From JACNKV01 sp964422145 (lineage in GTDB: Bacteria; Fidelibacterota; Marinisomatia; Marinisomatales; JACNKV01), in contig CAYQZV010000002.1 in assembly GCA_964422145.1 (NCBI GenBank), forward strand, positions 62,001 to 126,000: a DNA stretch of 64,000 nucleotides, written 5' to 3'. How positions within the stretch are numbered: position 1 is the first letter of the stretch; the number at the start of each line of letters is the position of its first letter. Of the stretch, positions 9,334-18,511 are shown one piece after another. The notes under the pieces were generated by a model. It was not told the DNA's origin. It was given only the letters and a program-made list of their open reading frames with translations, and searched no databases. A program made the translations under genes and the position numbers.

Positions 9334-10152
9334 TTAAGTCTTATTGATTTTTGCGTATTTCACCGCATTGAGAAACAGGTTAAAATTGGTTTCGAACATT
9401 CCCGGGAGTTCTTCTCCGCTTCGCGCTGCTATTTCTTTTTTCAAATGATAATCAGGATCATTGGTTGAATATAATCCTCGTTCCGGATGCGGCATCATTC
9501 CCATGATTCTGCCCGTTCGGTCACATACGGCAGCTACATCACACAAAGCGCCATTCGGATTGATCGGGTAGGCTCCGTTTGCAGGTTTCCCATCCTCATC
9601 ACAATACGTAAATACGATTTGATTATTTTCTTTGAACTGATCGTAGACGTCTTTTTCGCAGAAGAACCTTCCTTCACCGTGAGCAATCGGGATATGTGTA
9701 AACGATAATCCTTCAGTAAATACACAGTTTGTCGGGTGACTTTTTAGATGAACCCATCGGCACTCATATCGGTGATTTGTATTGGGTTCCAACGAATGCG
9801 TTCTTTTTCCGTACTCTATTGTCGGTAATGCAAAAAGTCCTAAGTGGGTCATGATCTGAAAACCGTTACAAACACCTAAGATCAATTTCTTATTCTGGAT
9901 AAACGCTAAAATATCTTCCCAAAGATTATTTTTTATTTTGTTGGCAAATGCATTTCCTGAACCGGTATCATCCCCGTATGAGAATCCTCCGGGAAACATC
10001 ATGATATCAAAATCTTTCATGAATTTTTTTTGACTGATGAGATCATTGATATGAACGACCTCACAGACCGCGCCGGCCCGTTCAAACGCATGAGCACTTT
10101 CTGTTTCACAGTTGATACCGTATCCTGACATGATCAATACTTTAATCATCAT
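9334..10152 (-). CDS. purQ: FGAM synthase, glutamine amidotransferase subunit
   Basis: This 272-residue class I glutamine amidotransferase supplies ammonia to PurL. The oxyanion region MMFPGGFSYGDD, the nucleophile elbow LGVCNGFQ (Cys95) and the C-terminal MMPHPERG His-Glu pair are visible. It is the longer ~270-residue form rather than the ~225-residue Bacillus form, resembling the amidotransferase domain of large one-chain PurL. It starts 6 bases after the purL stop, so subunit production is probably coupled. Confidence 0.94.
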   Translation of the reverse strand: MMIKVLIMSGYGINCETESAHAFERAGAVCEVVHINDLISQKKFMKDFDIMMFPGGFSYGDDTGSGNAFANKIKNNLWEDILAFIQNKKLILGVCNGFQIMTHLGLFALPTIEYGKRTHSLEPNTNHRYECRWVHLKSHPTNCVFTEGLSFTHIPIAHGEGRFFCEKDVYDQFKENNQIVFTYCDEDGKPANGAYPINPNGALCDVAAVCDRTGRIMGMMPHPERGLYSTNDPDYHLKKEIAARSGEELPGMFETNFNLFLNAVKYAKINKT

Positions 10153-10158
10153 GAGTAC

Positions 10159-13113
10159 CTAAAATTCTTTAAATCTCTCTTTGTAAACGTTTTCTATCTC
10201 GCGGACTTTCATTTGCAAAATGACATCATCCCGGTTCTTAACAATAAAGTCCTCTTGGGTTGTTTTACCAATCTCAGCAAAGTCAAATCCACGGAGTTTA
10301 TTTTCGAAGGCATCTTTCTTTGCCGGACTCACAGTCACAATGAATCTGGATTGGGTTTCTGAGTACAATAATTTTTCAAGTGTCAGATCACAGTCAGTCG
10401 GAATTTTGTTGACATCTATTTCGGCACCCATTCTGCCGGCGACCGCCATTTTACCTGCGTTTGTCAGAAATCCTCCCCACGAGACAGAATGACATGCACT
10501 TAGCAAATTCTTCTGATGTAATTCGTGGACAGTTTCATATAATTTTCTTGCCTTCACCGGATCAACTTTTGGTGCCTTCGATCCGATCTCATCAAATAAA
10601 TGGTAAAACTCACTTCCGCCGCATTCATCTTTTGTAACTCCAATGATGTAGATCAAGTCTCCTTCAAGTTTGAAATCCATCGTCGAAGTATTTTTCACAT
10701 CGTCAATTACGCCTATCGCAGAGATCATCAGCGTGGGATGGACAGAAATTTTCACCGGATTGTTTTTTTCATCAAATCCCTTAAAATCATTGAACATGCT
10801 ATCTTTCCCGGAGATCAGCGGTGTTTTGAATGCCACCGCATACTCATGACATCCTTTGGCAGCCTCTTTTAATTGATACAGTCTTTCCGGATCGTTAGAA
10901 CTGCACCAGCAAAAATTATCCATCAATGCCATGTGATTGACATTCCCGCCCACAGCCACACAATTTCGAATCGCGGTGTCAATCGCGGCAGCGGCCATAT
11001 CATAACAACTGATCTCACTTAACCTCGGGTAAAGCGATTGGGACATCACCACACCTTTACGACTGTAAAACAGCGGCTTAATCACGGACGCGGTTCCATT
11101 CACCCTTCCTTTTCCTTGGAGAGGTTTGATAACGGATGTCCCCTGTACTTCATGATCGTATTGTTTTGATATAAACTCAAAGCTGCAGTTGTTATGAGCC
11201 CCTAACATTTTTCTTAAAATATCTTCGTGATCGCTAATCGTTATATTTGGCTCAAAAGTTTGATACGGATATGGACGTGTAACAAGTTTTGATTTCGGCA
11301 GTCCGTCATGCAGAAAATCCATATCGAGATCAAAAATCGTTTCTCCATGGAAGTTGACCACTGCCCTGCTTGTGTTATTGAATGTCCCGATCACTGCAGC
11401 GTCAATTCCGCGGTCATCCATCAATTTCATAAAGTCATTCAGCTTATTGTCCGGGACAGAAAGTGTCATTCGTTCCTGCGATTCAGATATCCAAATTTCC
11501 CAAGGCTGCAGTCCAGGGTATTTTAAGGGCACTTTTTCCAAATCAACCACAAATCCGCCGCATTCTTCCGCCATTTCCGCCACGGAACAAGACAGCCCGC
11601 CTGCTCCGTTATCGGTGATGCTGTTATACAGATCCATATCCCGTGCTTCTTTTGCGATCGCATCGGAAAATTTCTTCTGTGTGATCGGGTCACCGATCTG
11701 GACGGCGGTGGCCGGACTTCCTTCATCCATCTCTTCCGATGAGAAAGTTGCACCGTGGATGCCATCCTTTCCTACTTTTCCGCCGATCATCACAATGTGA
11801 TCGCCGGGTTCTGCACATTTTTCGTAACTCAGATTTCCGTTAGGCAGTGTTCGCGGCATCAAACCGATAGTCCCGACAAACACCAATGGTTTCCCTTTGT
11901 AGTGATCGTCAAAAAACACAAATCCGGTTGGCGTAGGTATTCCTGAACAGTTCCCGCCAACATTCACTCCGTGCACAACGCCATCCATTATCCTTCTTGG
12001 GGACAGAGACGGATTGGTTTGATTTTTCTCTCTGTAGATAATTTCATCATCTTCAGGCCGTCCCAGGCAAAATCCGTATTTATTCGCAATCGGAAGTGCT
12101 CCCATTCCAAAACCGAGTGTATCTCTGTTCACACCGACAATTCCGGTGATCGCTCCGCCGAACGGGTCCAACGCAGAAGGGCTGTTATGCGTCTCTGCTT
12201 TATCTGAGATTAGATAATCTTCATCAAATATGATTCCGCCTGAATTATCCTTGAACACAGACAGACAAAAATCATTCTCCCCTAATTCTTTCCGAATTTT
12301 ATCGGTTGCCCCACGGATATATTTAGTAAAAATGCCTTCTTTTATATCATCAATTTCGGCGGCAAAAATAGTGTGCTTGCAATGCTCAGACCACGTTTGT
12401 GCAATAGATTCAATTTCAATATCGGTTGGATTTCGCCCCTCATTTTCAAAATAAGATTGAATCGCTTTCAAGTACGGAAGATCAAGCGCAAGCGGACCTC
12501 TTCGGGTTTGCGTGTCCGGATCTAACACTCCCTTTTTCCCGAGATTGATTAAGTTTGAATCCGGGATGTTTAAATCGACATCAATGGCTTTCAGCTGTTC
12601 AGTGATCTTTACTTTCGGAACGACGATATCCATGCCGTTATCCCGCTGATATTCATCATAGGATTTGATATGAAATCGTTCAATCAGCGTGTTGATCAAT
12701 TCATGTGCGATAAAATCAACATCATCTAATGTGAGTTCCTCCGATTGAAAGAAAATCAGTTTTGATGTAAATACTTTATTCCGCCCAATGTTGAGTTTAA
12801 AAAGGTCGTTGATAATCTCTGATGTGGAGTTGGCAACATTGTCTGTGACGCCGGGGAGAAATCCTAATTCCAGTGCCCAGGTAAATGGTTTTTTATAGGG
12901 TTGGTTGACGCGGGGTTTTTCTACAACAGGATTGTATAAGGTGTGAATGATTTGGTCAATATATTCTTCTGAAAAGTCATAGTCAACTGTGTATACTTTA
13001 CTGATATCAAGCTGAGTGGAAAATCCGAGCGTCAACAATTTTTTCTCGAGCACCTTTGCTTCAGAGTTTTTCTCTTTCGCATCAATGGTGATTCTGTACG
13101 GTTTTGTTGACAT
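10159..13113 (-). CDS. purL: FGAM synthase, large subunit with fused PurS-like N-terminus
   Basis: This 984-residue protein converts FGAR to FGAM with ATP and ammonia from PurQ. Residues 1-~170 resemble two consecutive PurS-like units (YRITIDAKEKNSEAK, then the ELGFLPGVTDNVANS segment), so no separate purS is needed. The core carries TWSEHCKHTIF at ~242, KAETHNSPSALDPFGGA, the NSITDNGAGGLSC segment and SGKDSMFNDF. Its size is between the small Bacillus PurL (~740) plus PurS and the ~1290-residue E. coli form, which also includes the amidotransferase. It is the first gene of the purine operon; the ATG at 13113 has no strong Shine-Dalgarno. Confidence 0.94.
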   Translation of the reverse strand: MSTKPYRITIDAKEKNSEAKVLEKKLLTLGFSTQLDISKVYTVDYDFSEEYIDQIIHTLYNPVVEKPRVNQPYKKPFTWALELGFLPGVTDNVANSTSEIINDLFKLNIGRNKVFTSKLIFFQSEELTLDDVDFIAHELINTLIERFHIKSYDEYQRDNGMDIVVPKVKITEQLKAIDVDLNIPDSNLINLGKKGVLDPDTQTRRGPLALDLPYLKAIQSYFENEGRNPTDIEIESIAQTWSEHCKHTIFAAEIDDIKEGIFTKYIRGATDKIRKELGENDFCLSVFKDNSGGIIFDEDYLISDKAETHNSPSALDPFGGAITGIVGVNRDTLGFGMGALPIANKYGFCLGRPEDDEIIYREKNQTNPSLSPRRIMDGVVHGVNVGGNCSGIPTPTGFVFFDDHYKGKPLVFVGTIGLMPRTLPNGNLSYEKCAEPGDHIVMIGGKVGKDGIHGATFSSEEMDEGSPATAVQIGDPITQKKFSDAIAKEARDMDLYNSITDNGAGGLSCSVAEMAEECGGFVVDLEKVPLKYPGLQPWEIWISESQERMTLSVPDNKLNDFMKLMDDRGIDAAVIGTFNNTSRAVVNFHGETIFDLDMDFLHDGLPKSKLVTRPYPYQTFEPNITISDHEDILRKMLGAHNNCSFEFISKQYDHEVQGTSVIKPLQGKGRVNGTASVIKPLFYSRKGVVMSQSLYPRLSEISCYDMAAAAIDTAIRNCVAVGGNVNHMALMDNFCWCSSNDPERLYQLKEAAKGCHEYAVAFKTPLISGKDSMFNDFKGFDEKNNPVKISVHPTLMISAIGVIDDVKNTSTMDFKLEGDLIYIIGVTKDECGGSEFYHLFDEIGSKAPKVDPVKARKLYETVHELHQKNLLSACHSVSWGGFLTNAGKMAVAGRMGAEIDVNKIPTDCDLTLEKLLYSETQSRFIVTVSPAKKDAFENKLRGFDFAEIGKTTQEDFIVKNRDDVILQMKVREIENVYKERFKEF

Positions 13114-13270
13114 CCGGTGAGCGGTTAGGCTATGCGGTAGATGTCAACATGTGTTGATCAAACATCAAATCCCCCTTCAAAATCGGGTTTTGCATCGTTT
13201 TTCCATCCGGAAATTTGTAGGTAATACTTAAGGCTCAGCAACCCTTTATTATAACAATTTTAAGTTTTTT
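13114..13270 (-). promoter_or_regulatory. Probable promoter and leader of the purine operon
   Basis: On the minus strand the sequence TTGTTATAATAAAG contains a perfect TATAAT about 135 bases before purL. No good -35 box is found at 17 bases. The leader between it and purL can form small hairpins (TTTCC-GGAT-GGAAA). I compared it by eye with purine, PRPP and THF riboswitch cores and saw no convincing match. Confidence 0.35.
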
Positions 13271-13344
13271 TATTCCTGCCAATACCTCAGCGAGAATTAA
13301 ACAAAAAAATGATATTTACCGATCAAATTAGATGCAAAATAGGA

Positions 13345-14991
13345 TCAATTATCGAACGTCCAGAAGACACCGAATGTGATCAACCTTCCTTCAGGGTAGG
13401 TAAAAAACGGAGTTGTTTTTACCCAGAACATATCCTGATCTGCATCCGGATAAAATTGCTGAACGCCCGACTCGACGGTATTCAAAAGATTATGCACCGT
13501 CCATGTGATGGTCATGGATGAAATCACGGCTTTTATTTCTAAATTTGCCAGCCAAACATCGGGGAGTATGGTTCCATCATTTATAATATAGGGAGCGCCA
13601 TAGACCGGATGGATTGATGTTTTTCCTTGACGGTTCATCCATCCATCCATGGATAGCTTCATCGATGCATCCATATTCCCTTTGAATAACATTTCATTAA
13701 CGGTAAAGGAAGTCGAGATTTTGTTTTTTGCACCATCGGTCAACTCATTCAACTTATATCGGGAAGACAGATAGCCGTCAATCTCCCATCCTCTCCAAAT
13801 TGTCCATCCTGTTCCCACAGATGCAGAAAACGAATCCAGCCAATCATTGGTTTTAGAGATATCCAATGCAGACCATTGCATGTTTGTACGAAACCACCCG
13901 GATTTGAATGATCGATGAATATCAGCACATACCTTTTTCTGTATCCAATATTTGTTCTGATCTTCTAACGGAATTGAGCCGCTATATAATGGATGAGCTC
14001 CCTGCAAATTCTGTTTATAATTCAATGTATTCGTCCAGCGGTTTCTTGAAAGATCTACTTCAAATTCGCCACTGAAATACGGACTGCCAACTGCAGTGAG
14101 ACCGAGTCCGCCTTCCCACGTAAGCCGATTGTATTTCCCGAAAAGATATCCGTCCATCCAAATCAAACTCTCTAGTTCCGAATGGTCATAAGTGCTGCGT
14201 CCTTGGGCTTTAACGCCAAACCCGGAAATCCATCTTGATTCGTTTCGCGAAAATCGGATATTCAAATACGGATGCTGCAGATGCATTCGGGTTTTATTTA
14301 ACGATAACGATGTGTACATCTTTTGAGAGAAAGAGGATACATGGATATCAAAAGTCCCATGTTCAACATATTTTTTCCAATGGAGGCCAGCCGTTAAAAA
14401 ACGATCTTGAAATACAGCCGATCCAAGAGTGTCCGGGATGCCGGTATGGGTTACCGCCATTGCGACAGAAGCATTAATATATTCCGTGCCGGTTTTGGAC
14501 TGATAATCAATACGATACGTCTGCTGATTGGGTGATGCACTGGCATAGGTTGGATTGGAATACTGGTTATACGCCCCGGCAAACGTTCGTTTAAATCCGT
14601 TAAGTCGGATCTTTCTTGTTTCATTTGCGAATACCGCATTGGCTTCAAGCTGATCAAACAAATAATCCCCGCGGATATAATCAAAATGGTTTTTGACGAT
14701 CAGCGAATCTGGGAAGGTTTCTTCTTCGGGAATCGTAAGCTTGAATGAAGTTTTTTGATTAAAAACCCCCGGACCGTATCTAAAAGGAAAATGTGTCCAG
14801 GCACCATCGATAACCAACGGTCCGCTCATCCAATCTTGATTCCAGATCACTTGACCGTGATCAGAGATATGACCGTATTGCCCGCTCCATTCATATTGGA
14901 ATATTTCCGGAGTTGAATTTCCCTCGGCATTTAGGGTTTGTCCCAAGAACGATACGACGAATAATGGAAATAAAAACCGAATAAACTTCAT
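13345..14991 (-). CDS. Outer-membrane beta-barrel protein without plug domain
   Basis: This 548-residue protein has a signal peptide (MKFIRFLFPLFVVSFLGQTLNA) and then many alternating-residue amphipathic strands rich in Trp, Tyr and Gly, such as YLNIRFSRNESRWISGFGVK. The C-terminal strand LITFGVFWTFDN ends near an aromatic residue. No TonB box or plug-domain motif is evident, so it looks like a porin or a degenerate receptor-like barrel. Its ATG overlaps the stop of the ECF S-component gene by 4 bases, suggesting the two act on the same substrate, one in each membrane. The substrate is not identifiable from sequence alone. Confidence 0.7.
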   Translation of the reverse strand: MKFIRFLFPLFVVSFLGQTLNAEGNSTPEIFQYEWSGQYGHISDHGQVIWNQDWMSGPLVIDGAWTHFPFRYGPGVFNQKTSFKLTIPEEETFPDSLIVKNHFDYIRGDYLFDQLEANAVFANETRKIRLNGFKRTFAGAYNQYSNPTYASASPNQQTYRIDYQSKTGTEYINASVAMAVTHTGIPDTLGSAVFQDRFLTAGLHWKKYVEHGTFDIHVSSFSQKMYTSLSLNKTRMHLQHPYLNIRFSRNESRWISGFGVKAQGRSTYDHSELESLIWMDGYLFGKYNRLTWEGGLGLTAVGSPYFSGEFEVDLSRNRWTNTLNYKQNLQGAHPLYSGSIPLEDQNKYWIQKKVCADIHRSFKSGWFRTNMQWSALDISKTNDWLDSFSASVGTGWTIWRGWEIDGYLSSRYKLNELTDGAKNKISTSFTVNEMLFKGNMDASMKLSMDGWMNRQGKTSIHPVYGAPYIINDGTILPDVWLANLEIKAVISSMTITWTVHNLLNTVESGVQQFYPDADQDMFWVKTTPFFTYPEGRLITFGVFWTFDN

Positions 14992-15563
14992 TCTTCAAGT
15001 CCCACAGAATATTCGTTTTGCGTAAAACTTTCTTTTACCAAGAATTTCATGATAAGCGGAAGTCCGATGGAAAAAACAAAAACGTTTGATATCTGATGTA
15101 AGAGAGTGAATCCAATCCCTGAAAGATACAATCCCCATGTTTGAACCGTATCAAATCCGGCACTGACCGGATAACTTAATGTAGTCAAGGAATCAAAAAT
15201 GAACGTAAGGATAAAACCAAAAAATCCGGCTAAACCAATCTTAAACGGAGTGTAAACCGATTGAAAAAACACACGGCGAAGGATTCCACCCGATAATCCA
15301 ACCATCATCATCCCGGTGATCTGAGCGATAAGTAATGGCGGAAAGATCAGCCCGGAACCAAACGGATTTGCGATCGAGAAAATCGCTTCGCTGAATGCAC
15401 CGACTAACATCCCCCATTTTACTCCCAGCATAATCCCGGAGATGAAAATGATCAATGTCATCAACTCAACATTCGGGATCATCAATAATGCATAGCCCAG
15501 CCCAATCGCCAATGCCGAAAACATCGCAGCGCGGACCAGTCGGGTGAGTTCATTTTTTGTCAT
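14988..15563 (-). CDS. ECF transporter substrate-binding (S) component-like membrane protein
   Basis: The 191-residue protein is almost wholly hydrophobic with about six membrane segments. It shows the N-terminal LTRLVRAAMFSALAIGLGYA helix and a GMLVGAFSEAIFSIANPFGSG loop typical of energy-coupling-factor S components, which bind vitamins such as riboflavin, thiamine, biotin or cobalamin precursors in the inner membrane. The family is assigned from the overall pattern; the ligand is unknown. It overlaps the upstream yhaM-like gene by 14 bases and the downstream barrel gene by 4, forming a tight operon. No EcfA ATPase is found in the window. Confidence 0.72.
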   Translation of the reverse strand: MTKNELTRLVRAAMFSALAIGLGYALLMIPNVELMTLIIFISGIMLGVKWGMLVGAFSEAIFSIANPFGSGLIFPPLLIAQITGMMMVGLSGGILRRVFFQSVYTPFKIGLAGFFGFILTFIFDSLTTLSYPVSAGFDTVQTWGLYLSGIGFTLLHQISNVFVFSIGLPLIMKFLVKESFTQNEYSVGLEE

Positions 15564-16512
15564 GGTTTTTATATAGCGGTGTCCTGAAAATATTTTTGCG
15601 GGATGTCCAATTTCCTTCTTCTGTATCCTCGCTGATCACTTTCTCCATCAGGTTCATTTTTGCATCGATGTCATCAATCATGTGCAGTAAATACGCTTCC
15701 GGGAATGCCGGGCGTTTCGGGCTCTGCCACTCATATTTCCCCTGATGAGCCAGGATCATATGCTCTAATTTGTATTGAATTTCTTTCGGGAAGTTACCGA
15801 GATTTTTTATTTCATCCCGAACAATATCCCGACTCAAAACAATATGCCCGATAAAATTTCCTTCATCGGTGTAATTGGATTCTAATCCTTCATCAATTTC
15901 CTGAAGCTTCCCGATATCGTGAAGTAAAATCCCTGCCGCCACTAAATCTTTGTCAACGGAATAATGCTTTGAAAGCATCTCGCCGACTTTCACCATTGAT
16001 AGAATATGCTCTAAATATCCTGAGCGGTAATTATGATGCATGTATACACTGGCGGGATGAACGATGATCCTGTCTTTATGGTCGCGGTAAATTCGCCCGA
16101 CCAACTTCCGGAGATGTGTATTTTTCATGGAACGAATTGTTTGAGTGACATCCTTCCACATTTTGTTCGGATCATATTTCGAGGTGGGGATGATCAGCGA
16201 AGGATCGTACCCGTAACGGCCGTAAGACTGAACCGAAGCTCTGTTGATCCGTGTTACCGTCAATTGGATTTTTTCTCGGTACGAATCCACAATCCCTTTC
16301 ACCGCGACAGGATCTCCAGAGGAAAATTTATCGGTGTACTGCTCTACTTTATCCCACACTTTTGCCTGGATCTGTCCGGTGCGGTCTCGAAACAGCAGAT
16401 CCAAATACAAATCTCCCGATCGGGTATGGCGCAAATGTTTTTCGACACAAAGATAAAATCCCTGAATCGTCTCTCCTTCTTTGAATCGATGGATCGGTGT
16501 AATTTCCTTCAT
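15550..16512 (-). CDS. yhaM: YhaM-like OB-fold/HD-domain 3'-5' exoribonuclease
   Basis: The 320-residue protein has an N-terminal OB-fold (about residues 15-95, with DLLFRDRTGQIQAKVWD) and a C-terminal HD domain (about 150-300) with HNYRSGYLEHI (His169) and LLHDIGKLQEI (His198-Asp199). This architecture is that of YhaM/CBF1, a Mn-dependent exonuclease acting on RNA and ssDNA. The ATG at 16512 is preceded by AGGAG nine bases upstream. It leads an operon with an S component and an outer-membrane barrel, a pairing without an obvious functional reason. Length matches the family (~310-320). Confidence 0.88.
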   Translation of the reverse strand: MKEITPIHRFKEGETIQGFYLCVEKHLRHTRSGDLYLDLLFRDRTGQIQAKVWDKVEQYTDKFSSGDPVAVKGIVDSYREKIQLTVTRINRASVQSYGRYGYDPSLIIPTSKYDPNKMWKDVTQTIRSMKNTHLRKLVGRIYRDHKDRIIVHPASVYMHHNYRSGYLEHILSMVKVGEMLSKHYSVDKDLVAAGILLHDIGKLQEIDEGLESNYTDEGNFIGHIVLSRDIVRDEIKNLGNFPKEIQYKLEHMILAHQGKYEWQSPKRPAFPEAYLLHMIDDIDAKMNLMEKVISEDTEEGNWTSRKNIFRTPLYKNHDKK

Positions 16513-16575
16513 CTCATCATTCTCCTAAAATAGTTAACTCATTCTCATTCCGATTATTGTAAATTCCAACAAAAG

Positions 16576-17073
16576 ATGACCAACAAGATTACACTCGATC
16601 GTATTAGTTATGCAAACCCTAAGCATAGGAAGATTTTAACATCTTGTATGAAATCTTGGTTCTCCAATCCGCAGGATTTGAACTTTACGGATCCGAGAAT
16701 GCGGTATCCGTTTGATTTTAGACAATGGGCAAACCTGGCTTATTCGGGAGATGACACGGTATCTTACGTATTAAAACAGCAGAATTGGATCATCGGATAT
16801 TTCAGTCTTTCTCTTCCCATCGGACAAAAAACCGCGATCCTGTTTCATGTCTACCTGGATAGAGGCTTTCGCGGAAAAGGGCTCGGGAAGGTTCTGATCG
16901 ATCATGTTATTCAAAAAACGATTAGCAACGGATATGAATCTCTTCGATTAAAAGTGAATCCAAAAAACGAAAAAGCGATTCGATTATATGAATCTAACGG
17001 ATTCATTCATATCAAAATCTTACCCGGAAAAATCCTGTTGATGGAGAAAAAGCACCTCACATCGAAAGAATGA
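16576..17073 (+). CDS. GNAT-family N-acetyltransferase
   Basis: The 165-residue protein shows the acetyl-CoA-binding motif A (DRGFRGKGLGKVLIDHV, at about 95-111) and motif B (LKVNPKNEKAIRLYESNGF), typical of RimI-like acetyltransferases. The substrate is unknown. Its stop overlaps the start of the next gene (ATGA), so the two are probably coupled. It is divergent from the yhaM operon across a ~60-base gap. Confidence 0.88.
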   Translation: MTNKITLDRISYANPKHRKILTSCMKSWFSNPQDLNFTDPRMRYPFDFRQWANLAYSGDDTVSYVLKQQNWIIGYFSLSLPIGQKTAILFHVYLDRGFRGKGLGKVLIDHVIQKTISNGYESLRLKVNPKNEKAIRLYESNGFIHIKILPGKILLMEKKHLTSKE

Positions 17074-18071
17074 TCATGGTTTTTAAAACACATTCCGTTT
17101 TATTCACTCTGGTTTTTCTTTTTCTTTCCTGCAGTCCAACGCCAAACGTCTCTTCGACAGAAATTCAATTAAGGGATGGAGATTATGATTTTGGATTCCC
17201 GCCGCTGAATGATGATGCTGCGCTGAATCACCTTTCTCAGTCCATTGTGAAAATCGGATACATTGCTTATTTCGAAGTCTATTATTTCGCAGAAGATCAG
17301 CTCATCACAACACAAACACTTTCACAGTCATCAGCAAAAGAATTAACCCGCGAAACGGACATCTTTACCGAATCCGGGACGGGCACAGCGACGGTGATCT
17401 CATCCGATTCCAAATATGTCCGGCTTCTGACCTGTGCACATATCGGTGATTTCCCGGATACGATCTATACGTACTATCCTGACGATCCGCCGTTGAAAAC
17501 CGTACCGATTCTTTACAGCATTGCCGTCAAACTTCGTGAGAAATTCTATCTCCCGGAAATTACTCATGACGAAGATCTCATTCAAACGGCTTTCGATCGA
17601 AAATCTGACCTTGCCCTATATGAACTCAATATCCGGCCGGATGAAACACTCTTCCTGCCGCAGCTCCAGGTGGAAATCGGGAAAGCGAAAGATTTAAAAT
17701 CCGGAAACTTTGTGTATATTATCGGATATCCGATCGGAAATAAAATGATCACAAGCGGAATGGTCAGTAAACCTCAGCGGTTTAATCCTGAATCGTTTTT
17801 GATCGATGCTAATTTTAATTACGGATTAAGCGGAGCCCCTATCTTTGCGATCCGGGACGGTATCCCGAATTATGAATGGGTTGGGATTGCTCGGTCGGTA
17901 TCGGCGGATTCCTATTGGGCTCTATCTCCGGATGAATCGCACCTTGAAAAACCCGACGGTGTGCAGTTCCCTTATGACGGACCGGTGTTTATCGAAAAAC
18001 GAAATACAATAAGATACGGATCTACCCATACGGTTCCTGCAGAATCTATCATACGGTTTTTAGGAGATTAA
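17070..18071 (+). CDS. Lipoprotein trypsin-like serine protease
   Basis: The 333-residue protein starts with a lipoprotein signal ending in LFLSC (lipid-modified Cys21). A chymotrypsin-fold protease follows: SGTGTATVI at ~102-110, LLTCAHIGD with catalytic His124, RKSDLALYEL with Asp180, and NYGLSGAPIFA with Ser254. This complete triad resembles DegP-type domains, but no PDZ domain follows. The protein is probably anchored in a periplasmic or outer-membrane face. Its partner gene upstream is a GNAT. The cleaved substrate is unknown. Confidence 0.78.
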   Translation: MIMVFKTHSVLFTLVFLFLSCSPTPNVSSTEIQLRDGDYDFGFPPLNDDAALNHLSQSIVKIGYIAYFEVYYFAEDQLITTQTLSQSSAKELTRETDIFTESGTGTATVISSDSKYVRLLTCAHIGDFPDTIYTYYPDDPPLKTVPILYSIAVKLREKFYLPEITHDEDLIQTAFDRKSDLALYELNIRPDETLFLPQLQVEIGKAKDLKSGNFVYIIGYPIGNKMITSGMVSKPQRFNPESFLIDANFNYGLSGAPIFAIRDGIPNYEWVGIARSVSADSYWALSPDESHLEKPDGVQFPYDGPVFIEKRNTIRYGSTHTVPAESIIRFLGD

Positions 18072-18249
18072 GAAAATGGAGATCTTTGAAGCTCGATGAT
18101 TTTGTTACATGGTTTTGACGACGTACAATTTTAGAATTTATGTAAGCACTCTCGAATCCAAAACAATTCCCGGAATTCTTTCCTTTTGTTATTTACAGGA
18201 GATCACACCTTCCAATACGTGATAATATTTTTGCTCCTAAACTCTTTTC

Positions 18250-18424
18250 TGTCATCCTGATCCCGATTTATAGGGAGAAGGCGAGCCTTCATTTTCCTCC
18301 TTCAATATACTTCGGAGGACAGGCATTTCGGCTGCTAAAGATCTCAAGTGCAGCTTTTTCCAATGAAACTATTCAAATTCAATCATGCTTGAGATGCTTC
18401 GGTCGTCCCTCTCTCAGCATGACA
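18250..18424 (+). repeat. MITE-like element with inverted ends
   Basis: The block begins TGTCATCCTGA and ends TCAGCATGACA, which are inverted copies with one mismatch, giving a ~175-base non-coding element. It lies in the 440-base gene-free stretch between the lipoprotein protease and the abiE genes. Its right half is also present at 28185. No gene is seen in 18072-18250. Confidence 0.5.
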
Positions 18425-18491
18425 AAAACAATGGAATAATTCTAAATTCTATATTCTAAATTTTTAATTATTAATTATTGAACCCGGTTCT
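18346..18491 (+). repeat. Direct repeat copy 1 bounding the defence island (left)
   Basis: About 145 bases here match 28185-28325 in the same orientation with only a handful of substitutions and one 7-base indel. The shared part runs from AAGTRCAGCTTTT through GAGATGCTTCG, TCGTCCCTCTCTCAGCATG and an AT-rich tail to GAACCCGGTT. The two copies enclose abiE, the CRISPR array and the cas genes. Confidence 0.8.
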
Positions 18492-18511
18492 TTTTCCGAG
18501 TTCTCCGATAG

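Noticed and set aside
11354..11800. Long reading frame opposite purL
   Set aside because: It lies fully inside the conserved purL gene and has no recognisable motifs or ribosome site.
13114..13344. Purine or THF riboswitch in front of purL
   Set aside because: Conserved cores of these riboswitches were not found by eye; only a promoter-like TATAAT and weak hairpins are visible.
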